From Candidatus Diapherotrites archaeon CG08_land_8_20_14_0_20_34_12 (GTDB lineage: Archaea > Iainarchaeota > Iainarchaeia > Iainarchaeales > 0-14-0-20-34-12), in contig PEXL01000039.1 in NCBI GenBank assembly GCA_002779065.1, positions 1-5,780 of the forward strand: DNA of 5,780 nt. The letters run 5' to 3'. Positions 1-5,700 of this stretch are shown here, piece by piece. A program made the translations under genes and the position numbers. The notes under the pieces were generated by a model. The model saw only the letters and a program-made list of their open reading frames with translations, made no database searches and had not been told where the DNA came from. How positions within the stretch are numbered: position 1 is the stretch's first letter; each line of letters begins with the position of its first letter.

Positions 1-36
1 TAGGGATATTTTATTTTTTCAAAAGAAATAGGTTTC

Positions 37-83
37 TGTGGGCTCTCATCTACATCTTAAAAGATGTAGGTTTCCCGCTCACA
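37..83 (-). repeat. Composite hairpin, possible IS200/IS605-type end relic
   Basis: A perfect 9-bp stem (50-58 with 61-69) closes on a 2-base AA loop. Outside it, 37-43 can pair with 77-83 over 7 bp with one G-U wobble, leaving an internal loop. Read on the minus strand it runs GGGAAAC, stem, TT loop, stem, GATGAGAG. The hairpin at 5707-5726 has the same 9-2-9 geometry and the flank GGGGAAC. This order (GGRAAYC-like flank, GC-rich or perfect stem, GATG-type end) recalls the right ends of IS200/IS605 elements carrying tnpB. No tnpB is present here, so at most this is a decayed or non-autonomous relic. The hairpin is seen directly; the mobile-element reading rests on remembered similarity. Confidence 0.45.
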
Positions 84-128
84 CGGCTAATTTTTGCAAA
101 TTTCTACCCGTAAAAATTTATTAAAACA

Positions 129-177
129 ACACATTCCACCATTTTTAAATGGTGGTTTATTAGTGGAATATGTGTGT
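129..177. repeat. Stem-loop with perfect 9-bp inner stem
   Basis: Positions 136-144 and 147-155 are perfect 9-base complements (CCACCATTT / AAATGGTGG) around a TT loop. Outer arms at about 129-139 and 163-175 (ACACATTCCAC / GTGGAATATGTGT) are also complementary apart from a 2-base bulge. They compete with the inner stem for CCAC at 136-139. The 9-2-9 geometry matches the hairpins at 50-69 and 5707-5726, although the flanks differ. Confidence 0.6.
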
Positions 178-233
178 CAAAAACCAGAAAATATTTATTA
201 ATAAACTACTGAATTTATTTAGTGGTTTTTGAC
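176..233. repeat. 11-bp perfect inverted repeat
   Basis: GTCAAAAACCA (176-186) and TGGTTTTTGAC (223-233) are exact reverse complements flanking a 36-base AT-rich spacer. The arms directly follow the previous stem-loop and share its terminal GTGTGT run. As RNA this would be a long stem with a large loop. It is not followed by a T-run, so it does not look like a terminator. Confidence 0.6.
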
Positions 234-341
234 GTGCCCAGAATCTAAACTGGCTGGAATAAACAAAATTCCACTAAAGAATAGTTCGCTTTTTCAGGCG
301 GTTTCTAATTATGCCTATTTTAAACCATATTTGGGCGATAC

Positions 342-405
342 TGCCTTATTTTGTCAATTTTAATCAAAAAAGGCTCAATTTAAACCGTTTTAAACAAATA
401 AGGCA
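342..405. repeat. 10-bp perfect inverted repeat
   Basis: TGCCTTATTT (342-351) and AAATAAGGCA (396-405) are exact reverse complements separated by 44 bases. The spacer holds related short AT-rich strings (TCAATTTTAA at 354-363, TCAATTTAAA at 375-384, GTTTTAAAC at 387-395). Function is unknown. Confidence 0.45.
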
Positions 406-552
406 AGGATTTTTCTCTTCTTATTCAATGAATCCCATTATTAATGGATAGAAACAACTTAAAGTGCATTAAACCAGCCAACTTTCAAAACAGCTGATTA
501 ATACTCACCTAGGGCAATTATCCTTTGATTATACCTTAGGACATCAAAAACC

Positions 553-570
553 AAGGCATTAAAGGCATTT
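553..570. promoter_or_regulatory. 9-bp-period tandem repeat before the speD promoter
   Basis: AAGGCATT occurs at 553-560 and again at 562-569, giving a period of 9 bases. The second copy ends 15 bases before the TATA-like sequence at 585-592. That position suits an activator or operator half-site pair for the decarboxylase gene. The repeat is seen; the regulatory role is inference. Confidence 0.3.
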
Positions 571-573
571 TCG

Positions 574-592
574 CAAAAGTAATATTTAAATA
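574..592 (+). promoter_or_regulatory. TATA/BRE promoter of the AdoMet decarboxylase gene
   Basis: A TATA-like TTTAAATA lies at 585-592, preceded by an A-rich BRE-like CAAAAG at 574-579. With the usual archaeal spacing, transcription would start near 610-616. That is downstream of the TTG at 601 and upstream of the ATG at 667, so it argues for the ATG as the start codon. Confidence 0.5.
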
Positions 593-666
593 TTTTTTGG
601 TTGACAATTAATAAAAATAATAGTCAAAATCCTACACACATAAAGGATTCGAGGGTTAAAAACAAA

Positions 667-1026
667 ATGAAAAATTCGAACAGTCCAGCAACAGGGTATC
701 ACCTTATTGCTGAATTGCACGGTTGTCCAAAAGAGTTATTGGAAAAGGTGGATATATTAAAAGAAATATTAATGGGTTCTGCCAAAGATGCTGGTTTTGA
801 TATCGTTAATGATGCATTCTACCAATTCGAACCTGTGGGTGCAACCGGTGTTGTAGTATTATCCGCATCACATATTTCCGCACATACTTGGCCAGAATTC
901 AATTATGTTGCTTTAGACATTTATTCTTGCGGCGGGGCAGAAAGGGCAAAAAAAGCATTTGATTTATGCGTAAAAAGGTTTAAGTCTAAAAAATTCGAGG
1001 TAAAAGAGGTGCTAAGATTTAGATGA
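667..1026 (+). CDS. speD: S-adenosylmethionine decarboxylase family protein (SpeD-like, pyruvoyl-dependent)
   Basis: This is a small (119-residue) class-1b-type AdoMet decarboxylase relative, about the usual length for short prokaryotic SpeD. The family self-cleaves before a Ser to form a pyruvoyl cofactor. It then makes decarboxylated AdoMet for aminopropyl transfer; some archaeal paralogs instead decarboxylate arginine. Seen here are GYHLIAEL near the N terminus, then S68-H-I-S-A-H73-T-W-P-E77, and D84-I-Y-S-C88-G. These correspond to the pyruvoyl Ser, processing/active-site His and catalytic Cys, with the canonical 5- and 20-residue spacings. The residue before Ser68 is Ala67, where Glu is typical. 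The ATG at 667 is chosen over the TTG at 601 because 601 lies upstream of the predicted transcription start, and the extra 22 residues look unlike SpeD. A weak SD (GAGGGT, 651-656) precedes it. The next gene is a SpeD-like/SpeE fusion, which supports a polyamine role. The family is secure; the exact substrate is open because of Ala67 and the paralogous domain next door. Confidence 0.88.
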   Translation: MKNSNSPATGYHLIAELHGCPKELLEKVDILKEILMGSAKDAGFDIVNDAFYQFEPVGATGVVVLSASHISAHTWPEFNYVALDIYSCGGAERAKKAFDLCVKRFKSKKFEVKEVLRFR

Positions 1027-1047
1027 CAAAACAAAAACAATAAGTAT

Positions 1048-1054
1048 CTTTTTG
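1048..1054 (+). terminator. Possible T-tract terminator after speD
   Basis: A run of five T (1049-1053) lies 23 bases after the stop codon and before the next TATA box. Archaeal termination commonly relies on T-tracts without hairpins. The tract is short, so readthrough into the fusion gene is quite possible. Confidence 0.25.
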
Positions 1055-1063
1055 TGCCAGCTT

Positions 1064-1077
1064 ACAAAATATAAAAG
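1064..1077 (+). promoter_or_regulatory. TATA promoter of the SpeD-SpeE fusion gene
   Basis: TATAAAAG (1070-1077) follows an A-rich BRE-like ACAAAA (1064-1069). The predicted transcription start near 1097-1101 leaves a leader of roughly 55 bases before the ATG at 1153, with the ribosome binding site inside it. Confidence 0.45.
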
Positions 1078-1142
1078 TTAAAAATTGAAAAGCACATATT
1101 AACATTTTTAGAGATCAAATTTTTGGGGAATCTAAATTTTAA

Positions 1143-1150
1143 GGGTGGGC
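1143..1150 (+). promoter_or_regulatory. Shine-Dalgarno site deciding the 1153 start
   Basis: The G-rich GGGTGGGC lies 2 bases before the ATG at 1153, and its GGTG core sits about 6 bases away. An in-frame TTG at 1123 has no comparable site upstream, so 1153 is preferred. Confidence 0.5.
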
Positions 1151-1152
1151 AA

Positions 1153-2439
1153 ATGGTTGACAAGAACATAAAGAAGCAGTTCTTCAAAGGCAAGGCATGG
1201 GGCCTACTCACTAGCATTGACCTCTTTGATTGCAACCCAAAAAAAATAAGAAATAGGAAAGCAATTGTAGCATACGCCCACAAGCTATGCGACCTGATTG
1301 AAATGAAACGCTTCAGGAAGACGGTTGCAGTAAGATTCGGTGCAGAGCCTAGAGTTGCAGGCTATTCTTTTACTCAACTAATTGAAACGTCATTAGTTTC
1401 AGGGCATCTTGCTGAGGACACAAATGCTGCATACATTGATATTTTCAGCTGTAAAATTTATGATCCAAAGGTTGCTGAAGCATTTACAAAAAAACATTTT
1501 GGTGCAAAAAGAGTCAACAGCAAATACATGGTAAGGCGAATAGAACCTTACTCAAAAGATGAGCTTGCAGAGGAAGTAATCCAGCATGACCCTAGCAAAT
1601 GGTTTTTTGAAGGAGGGCAATTTTTGAGGCATCTTGAGCCAGTACATCTTTTCAGGGTTGGAAAAAAATTACTTTCCAAAAAAACAAAATATCAGCAACT
1701 TGATATTTATAAGACACCTACTTTTGGCAATATGATGGTACTTGATGGGATGGTTCAGTTCACTGACGCACATGAATTCACATATCATGAAATGCTTTCC
1801 CACCCTGCAATGTTTGTGCATCCAAAGCCAGAGCACATTTTAATAATTGGGGGCGGTGACGGAGGAATTGCAACAGAGCTACTTAAGCACAAAGTAGTAA
1901 AGCGCATTGATTTATGCGATATTGATGCTGATGTTTGTGAGGTTTCCAAGAAATATTTCCCAAAGATTGCAAAATCACTTTCAAATCACAAGGTGCATGT
2001 TTACAATGAAGATGGGTTCAGATTCTTGGACGAACGCAGAGACACTTATGACTTGATAATAGTTGATTCTTCTGATCCAGCAGGGCCTGCAAAGACTCTT
2101 TTCCTAAAAAATTTCTACCAGAAGGTTTACAATTCACTAAAGAAGGATGGAATTGCTGTACATCAATGCGAATCAATGTTCATACACGCAGATATAATAA
2201 AGAGGTCACTCAATTCAATGAAACAGATTTACCCGATAGTTGACTATTATTATGTTAGCACACCAATGTATCCAACAGGGCTAATAGGATTTGCATTTGC
2301 ATCAAAGAAATACCATCCTTTAAATGATTTTAATGAAGCAAAAGCCAGTGCATTTAAAGGAGCGTTCAAATATTATTCCGCTGATATTCATAAAGCATCA
2401 TTCACTCTGCCAGAATTCGCAAGGAAACTTACTGAATAG
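1153..2439 (+). CDS. speE: AdoMet decarboxylase-like / spermidine synthase fusion (aminopropyltransferase)
   Basis: This is a 428-residue two-domain protein. Residues about 12-130 are an AdoMet decarboxylase-like domain with TQLIETS80, H85 and D-I-F-S-C100. Ser, His and Cys keep the SpeD spacings (5 and 20), but Thr79 replaces Glu and LAED replaces TWPE. Residues about 155-400 are a spermidine synthase domain: YQQLDIY (180-186), DGMVQFTDAHEFTYHEML (198-215), the AdoMet-binding G233-G-G-D-G-G238, an acidic D256, D287 for the adenine/ribose region, and D305-S-S-D308-P-x-G-P. A Q-x-E motif (338-340) and YPTG (373-376) follow. The family transfers an aminopropyl group from decarboxylated AdoMet to putrescine or a related acceptor such as agmatine, in the cytoplasm. 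The fusion would couple making the donor to using it. It sits 126 bases after the free SpeD-like gene. The synthase domain looks intact. Whether the N-terminal domain decarboxylates AdoMet, decarboxylates another amino acid, or only regulates the free SpeD is not shown. Its codons are somewhat richer in G+C than the downstream membrane genes. Confidence 0.88.
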   Translation: MVDKNIKKQFFKGKAWGLLTSIDLFDCNPKKIRNRKAIVAYAHKLCDLIEMKRFRKTVAVRFGAEPRVAGYSFTQLIETSLVSGHLAEDTNAAYIDIFSCKIYDPKVAEAFTKKHFGAKRVNSKYMVRRIEPYSKDELAEEVIQHDPSKWFFEGGQFLRHLEPVHLFRVGKKLLSKKTKYQQLDIYKTPTFGNMMVLDGMVQFTDAHEFTYHEMLSHPAMFVHPKPEHILIIGGGDGGIATELLKHKVVKRIDLCDIDADVCEVSKKYFPKIAKSLSNHKVHVYNEDGFRFLDERRDTYDLIIVDSSDPAGPAKTLFLKNFYQKVYNSLKKDGIAVHQCESMFIHADIIKRSLNSMKQIYPIVDYYYVSTPMYPTGLIGFAFASKKYHPLNDFNEAKASAFKGAFKYYSADIHKASFTLPEFARKLTE

Positions 2440-2455
2440 CAATTTCGGAGCAAAT

Positions 2456-2473
2456 ATCTCAAAAATCTCAAAA
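2456..2473. repeat. Perfect 9-bp tandem duplication upstream of the STT3 promoter
   Basis: ATCTCAAAA occurs twice with no gap (2456-2464 and 2465-2473) and ends 3 bases before the TATA-like sequence at 2477. It covers the BRE position, so a protein bound there would affect TFB loading. A regulatory role is inference; chance in AT-rich DNA is possible. Confidence 0.35.
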
Positions 2474-2476
2474 CAC

Positions 2477-2485
2477 TTTATAAAT
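2477..2485 (+). promoter_or_regulatory. Upstream TATA box of the STT3 gene
   Basis: TTTATAAAT is a strong archaeal TATA sequence with an A-rich upstream flank. Transcription would start near 2505-2509, giving a leader of about 30 bases that includes the Shine-Dalgarno site at 2527-2532. This is the more natural of the two boxes. Confidence 0.5.
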
Positions 2486-2500
2486 GAATATTGGTCATTA

Positions 2501-2509
2501 TTTATAAAT
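2501..2509 (+). promoter_or_regulatory. Second, identical TATA box of the STT3 gene
   Basis: An exact copy of TTTATAAAT lies 24 bases after the first. Its predicted start (about 2529-2533) would give a nearly leaderless mRNA that has lost most of the ribosome binding site. It may be an alternative promoter or a fortuitous copy. Confidence 0.35.
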
Positions 2510-2526
2510 CAAACAAGCATTTAACT

Positions 2527-2532
2527 AGGTGA
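2527..2532 (+). promoter_or_regulatory. Shine-Dalgarno site of the STT3 gene
   Basis: AGGTGA lies 4 bases before the ATG at 2537. It matches the GGTGA core complementary to the archaeal 16S rRNA 3' end and fixes the start codon. Confidence 0.7.
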
Positions 2533-2536
2533 ATTA

Positions 2537-4624
2537 ATGAATATTGTGGATAAAATAAAATCACTTGACAAAAAACAGTGGTTTATTTTACTGCTTATTT
2601 TCCTTTTGGGTTTCGGCATAAGAGGCCATTTACTAAAGTATCCATTAATGTTTGAATTTGATTCTTATTACCATGCAAGGCAGGCATCTTATATTTTGCA
2701 AGATGGGATTGTTCCTGCTAAGGATCCGCTGGCATATTATCAGATAGGTTATACTTCACCGCCAGGATTAGGTGCTTTTTTCTGGTATTTTACAGCAATG
2801 TTTTACAAGGTATTTACATTAAATGCGCCATATAATCAAGCATTATGGATAGAATTTGTAAAAATATTGCCTGCTTTATTTGGTGCCTTGACAGCAGTAG
2901 CATTATTTTTCTTTGGAAAAGAAATATATGGCAAAAAAGCAGGATATGCCATGGCAATATTTGCTGCCACTGTTCCAGCATATGTTTACAGGACAATGGC
3001 TGGCTTCTTTGAAGATGATTCCCTTGGATTTTTGTGGATGGTTATTGCCTTTGTATTCTTTGTAAGGGCAATGAAAGAACCTGCACTAAAAAAACAAAAT
3101 ATAATTAATGCTGCTTTGGCAGGAATCTTCCTAGGAATAATGGCCTGGTCATGGGCATTTTTCTTGGTTGCTGCGGTTTTGCTTTTAATTTACTTTATAT
3201 TTGCCTTCTTCCATTTATACACAACGTCAAAGAAAGAGGAATTGAAATCATTTGTTGTTCTTTGGGCAATAACTATGGGTTTGTATGCATTAATTTCCTA
3301 TCCTCAGGATCAGTTGCAGTGGGTAACCTCAATGATTTCATTAATTTCCAGTTCTTTGGTATTTTTAGGAAATTATTCTTCATTAATAGTTAATGGATTT
3401 ATTATTTTAGCATTCATTGCAATCATAGCATTAACTCTGATAAAAAAAGATACTGTAAAGGAGAGTAAAACACTTAGTTTAGTTATTCCAATTGTGATGT
3501 TCTTCTTTGTGTTGCTTTTAGCAATATTATTGACAGATCCGAACCAGATGTTTGAACATAAATTCAGGCCGCCAGTAATTACTTCATTGGTCGGGGAAGA
3601 AAGCTTTGGGTTCCCTACGTGGGGGCACAAATTCAATGCAATGGTTATCTTCCCAGTATTGGCGCTCATATTAATCCCTTTAAGATTAATAAAAAAGAAG
3701 GAAGGGCATCTTTCTATTTTAATTTATTTTTGGATTTGGGTAACATTTTTTATGGCATTTTATAAATTACAATACACATATACATTTGGATTGCCTGTTG
3801 CTGCTGCTGCAGGAGTAATTTTCAGTGAACTTTTCCTGTTTATGAAAGATAGGAAAATGCCTGAAGCAAAATTAGGGATAGCAGTATTCATGATATTGCT
3901 GTTAACAAGTGTGGCTGCTGGCAGTTATTTTGTAACACAAAATCCTCCTAGCATTGAAAGCTGGCCTGAATGGAAACAAACACTGTATTGGTTAAAAGAT
4001 AATACGCCGGATAAAGCAAAATTATTTAACTGGTGGAATGAGGGGCATTGGCTAACATTTATTGCAGGAAAACAGGTTCTATTAGACAATAGAAATATGG
4101 ATGGAATAGCTGAACAAGATTATGGCCAATTTGTAACTACAACTGATCTAAATAAAGCAATTGGGATAATAAAAAAATACAACCCAGATTACCTTGTTTT
4201 GGGCGGTGATTTATTCATGTCACAAAGTTCAATGCTGATTTATGCTTACTGGACTGTTGATTTATCTTCAGTACCTGAATTGCAGGGAAAATTATCGGGT
4301 TATTATGGATTTGATTTGGATTGCAGCAAAGAAACAGACAAATATGTTTGTTCTGGGAATATTGTTCCAAATGATCAGTTTGAAGCAATACCTACTGTCT
4401 GGACTTCTAATGCCTCAACGGTTCAAGGAGGAAAATTACCCTTATGGTATTATACAAATAGCAAAAAAGACAAATTATTTGTATTAGGGCCAATATTAAA
4501 TTATACAACATTAAGCAGATTATGGTTCCATGAACCTGAAGCAATGAAATACTTTGATGAGGTTTATGAGAGTAAAGCTGCAAAAATATTCAAGGTAAAT
4601 AAAAAGGCTCTTGGGTTAGAATAA
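2537..4624 (+). CDS. aglB: Oligosaccharyltransferase, STT3/AglB family
   Basis: This 695-residue membrane enzyme moves a glycan from a polyprenyl lipid to Asn of N-X-S/T sequons on the outer membrane face. Residues about 15-465 hold roughly 12-13 hydrophobic segments. A soluble C-terminal domain (about 470-695) follows. The first acidic motif is F41-D42-S-Y-Y-H46-A-R48, the classic EL1 signature. The second is F157-F-E-D-D161-S in the position of the DXD/EDD metal-binding motif. A likely EL5 Glu region is SLVGEE (350-355). The family signature WWDYG appears as W499-W-N-E-G503, followed by HW. Asp, which normally helps hold the +2 Ser/Thr, is replaced by Asn. D558-x-x-M561 resembles the DK/MI motif but has Ser where Lys often stands. 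The Arg expected around 413-420 near the end of EL5 is not evident. C596 and C605 could form a disulfide in the extracellular domain. The next gene starts the lipid-linked glycan, which supports the role. Family assignment is firm; the sequon or glycan preference may differ because of the variant motifs. Confidence 0.9.
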   Translation: MNIVDKIKSLDKKQWFILLLIFLLGFGIRGHLLKYPLMFEFDSYYHARQASYILQDGIVPAKDPLAYYQIGYTSPPGLGAFFWYFTAMFYKVFTLNAPYNQALWIEFVKILPALFGALTAVALFFFGKEIYGKKAGYAMAIFAATVPAYVYRTMAGFFEDDSLGFLWMVIAFVFFVRAMKEPALKKQNIINAALAGIFLGIMAWSWAFFLVAAVLLLIYFIFAFFHLYTTSKKEELKSFVVLWAITMGLYALISYPQDQLQWVTSMISLISSSLVFLGNYSSLIVNGFIILAFIAIIALTLIKKDTVKESKTLSLVIPIVMFFFVLLLAILLTDPNQMFEHKFRPPVITSLVGEESFGFPTWGHKFNAMVIFPVLALILIPLRLIKKKEGHLSILIYFWIWVTFFMAFYKLQYTYTFGLPVAAAAGVIFSELFLFMKDRKMPEAKLGIAVFMILLLTSVAAGSYFVTQNPPSIESWPEWKQTLYWLKDNTPDKAKLFNWWNEGHWLTFIAGKQVLLDNRNMDGIAEQDYGQFVTTTDLNKAIGIIKKYNPDYLVLGGDLFMSQSSMLIYAYWTVDLSSVPELQGKLSGYYGFDLDCSKETDKYVCSGNIVPNDQFEAIPTVWTSNASTVQGGKLPLWYYTNSKKDKLFVLGPILNYTTLSRLWFHEPEAMKYFDEVYESKAAKIFKVNKKALGLE

Positions 4625-4663
4625 TCCCAGCATTAAATTCAGATTTGTACCATAAAACTCATT

Positions 4664-4676
4664 TTATTAATATAAG
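4664..4676 (+). promoter_or_regulatory. Possible TATA box of the GPT gene
   Basis: TATTAATATAAG lies in the 74-base gap after STT3. Its predicted start falls close to the GTG at 4699, so a transcript from it would be nearly leaderless. Co-transcription from the STT3 promoter is equally plausible, since no T-tract terminator is evident in the gap. Confidence 0.3.
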
Positions 4677-4687
4677 AATAAATACTT

Positions 4688-4692
4688 AGTGA
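4688..4692 (+). promoter_or_regulatory. Shine-Dalgarno site supporting a GTG start
   Basis: AGTGA lies 6 bases before the GTG at 4699, and its context resembles the AGGTGAATT before STT3. It supports translation starting at GTG rather than at the ATG at 4732, which would cut into the first membrane helix. Confidence 0.45.
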
Positions 4693-4698
4693 ATTGCT

Positions 4699-5700
4699 GT
4701 GTTAATCTTATTATTTTACATTTTATTAGGTATGATTGCTTCATTTCTTTTGACATTTTATACTACTCCTTTGCTAATTAGGGCAATGGGAAACAGGAAT
4801 ATTGTCGGGATTGATATGAACAAATATGACAAAAGAAAAATCCCGGAGTTAGGCGGAATAGGGGTATGGTTTGGTTTCTGTTTTGGAATGATTACAATAA
4901 TATTTTTAACATCATATGTTGGATTAATTCAATTTGATTTAATTTCTTTATTGGCCTCGTTTTCAACAATCTTGATGATTGCATTAATTGGGGTATTTGA
5001 TGATTTGATTGGTTGGAAGACAGGCATAAGGCAATGGCAGCATGCTTTGTTGCCAATATTTGCCGCATTACCTTTGATGGCTATCAACATTAACAATCCG
5101 GCAATAAAAGTGCCTTTATTTGGTCTTATTGATTTTGGGATAATATATTCAGCAATTTTAGTGCCAATAGGGATTACAGGAGCGGCAAATGCCACTAATA
5201 TGCTAGGAGGCTTAAATGGTTTGGAGGCAGGATTAGGCGCAATAATTACCTTAACTCTAGGATGCATTGCATTAATTTGTGGAAAACCGGAAGCAGCTAT
5301 TCTCTGCTTTTTGATGTTAGCCTCATTGCTTGCTTTTTTAATATTTAACTGGTATCCGGCAAGAATTTTTGGCGGTGATTCATTAACATTAATGATTGGT
5401 GCAACGATTGGTGCTGCTGCAATTATAGGGGACCTTGAAAAAATAGGTATTTTGTTAATGGTTATTTATTTTATTGAATTATTAATAAAAGGAAAACATA
5501 AATTCAAATCTGAATGTTTTGGAATTCCGCAAGCAGATGGAACATTAATGACAAATCCTGCTGGCGGATCACTAACCCATTTTGTAATGAAACAAGGAAG
5601 ATTTACTGAAAAACAGGTTGTGCTAATACTTTTAGGGGTGCAATTACTTATTTCTATAGCAGTTATTTCTGCGTCTTTGTTGAATATTATTTATATCTGA
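4699..5700 (+). CDS. GPT-family UDP-GlcNAc:polyprenyl-phosphate GlcNAc-1-phosphate transferase
   Basis: This 333-residue polytopic protein of the MraY/WecA/GPT superfamily is about the normal length. It begins at GTG. The family transfers a sugar-1-phosphate from a UDP-sugar to dolichyl or undecaprenyl phosphate at the cytoplasmic membrane face. Archaeal members (AglH type) start N-glycan lipid assembly. Motifs in order are K47-I-P-E-L-G-G53-I; the catalytic D101-D102-L-I-G-W followed by RQWQ; N164-A-T-N167-M-L-G-G-L-N-G-L-E, the GPT-type nucleotide/lipid motif; FNWYPARIFGGD227SLTL; and a last cytoplasmic loop with KSECFG...ADG and GGSLTH (about 270-294). These are eukaryote/archaea-like GPT features rather than MraY. 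The C terminus ends in a hydrophobic helix, and the TGA stop coincides with the start of the hairpin element at 5698. It lies directly behind STT3, so the two likely begin and finish one N-glycosylation pathway. GlcNAc is the usual sugar, but the actual substrate is inferred. Confidence 0.88.
   Translation: MLILLFYILLGMIASFLLTFYTTPLLIRAMGNRNIVGIDMNKYDKRKIPELGGIGVWFGFCFGMITIIFLTSYVGLIQFDLISLLASFSTILMIALIGVFDDLIGWKTGIRQWQHALLPIFAALPLMAININNPAIKVPLFGLIDFGIIYSAILVPIGITGAANATNMLGGLNGLEAGLGAIITLTLGCIALICGKPEAAILCFLMLASLLAFLIFNWYPARIFGGDSLTLMIGATIGAAAIIGDLEKIGILLMVIYFIELLIKGKHKFKSECFGIPQADGTLMTNPAGGSLTHFVMKQGRFTEKQVVLILLGVQLLISIAVISASLLNIIYI

Larger units (their letters stand above)
84..552. other. 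Gene-free, structure-rich intergenic region
   Basis: No reading frame here looks like a conserved protein. The stretch is AT-rich and holds several inverted repeats (129-177, 176-233, 160-277, 342-405, 435-447). It also has a 10-mer, TCAAAAACCA, at 177-186 and 544-553 and inverted at 223-232. There is no tRNA- or rRNA-like segment. It may be a decayed mobile element, an untranslated structured RNA, or both. Confidence 0.5.

Noticed and set aside
432..449. Short palindrome CCATTA-T-TAATGG with partial flanking symmetry
   Set aside because: A 6-bp AT-rich palindrome is common by chance in this composition, and no gene or promoter is positioned by it.
311..451. A 46-codon plus-strand reading frame with a loose AGGCGG (296-301) upstream
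   Set aside because: The protein resembles nothing I recognise, its frame runs through inverted-repeat arms, and the spacing to the purine-rich site is only approximate. It may be a chance frame.
1..600. CRISPR array, tRNA or other known RNA gene in the gene-free region
   Set aside because: The repeats are inverted rather than regularly spaced direct repeats, and no T-loop, anticodon arm or other familiar RNA signature is present.
601..666. A 22-codon N-terminal extension of the SpeD gene from a TTG at 601
   Set aside because: The TTG lies upstream of the transcription start predicted from the TATA box at 585-592. The extra residues are Asn/Lys-rich and absent from typical SpeD.
1123..1152. 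A TTG start for the fusion gene at 1123
   Set aside because: There is no Shine-Dalgarno site before it, while the ATG at 1153 has GGGTGGGC just upstream and places the SpeD-like domain at a normal distance.
1062..1283. Minus-strand reading frame opposite the start of the fusion gene
   Set aside because: It is antisense to a clearly conserved gene, with low-complexity hydrophobic content and no start signal. The same applies to the minus-strand frames at 2814-2996, 3373-3669 and 4929-5267 and to the overlapping plus-strand frames at 2324-2524, 3151-3393 and 4242-4487.
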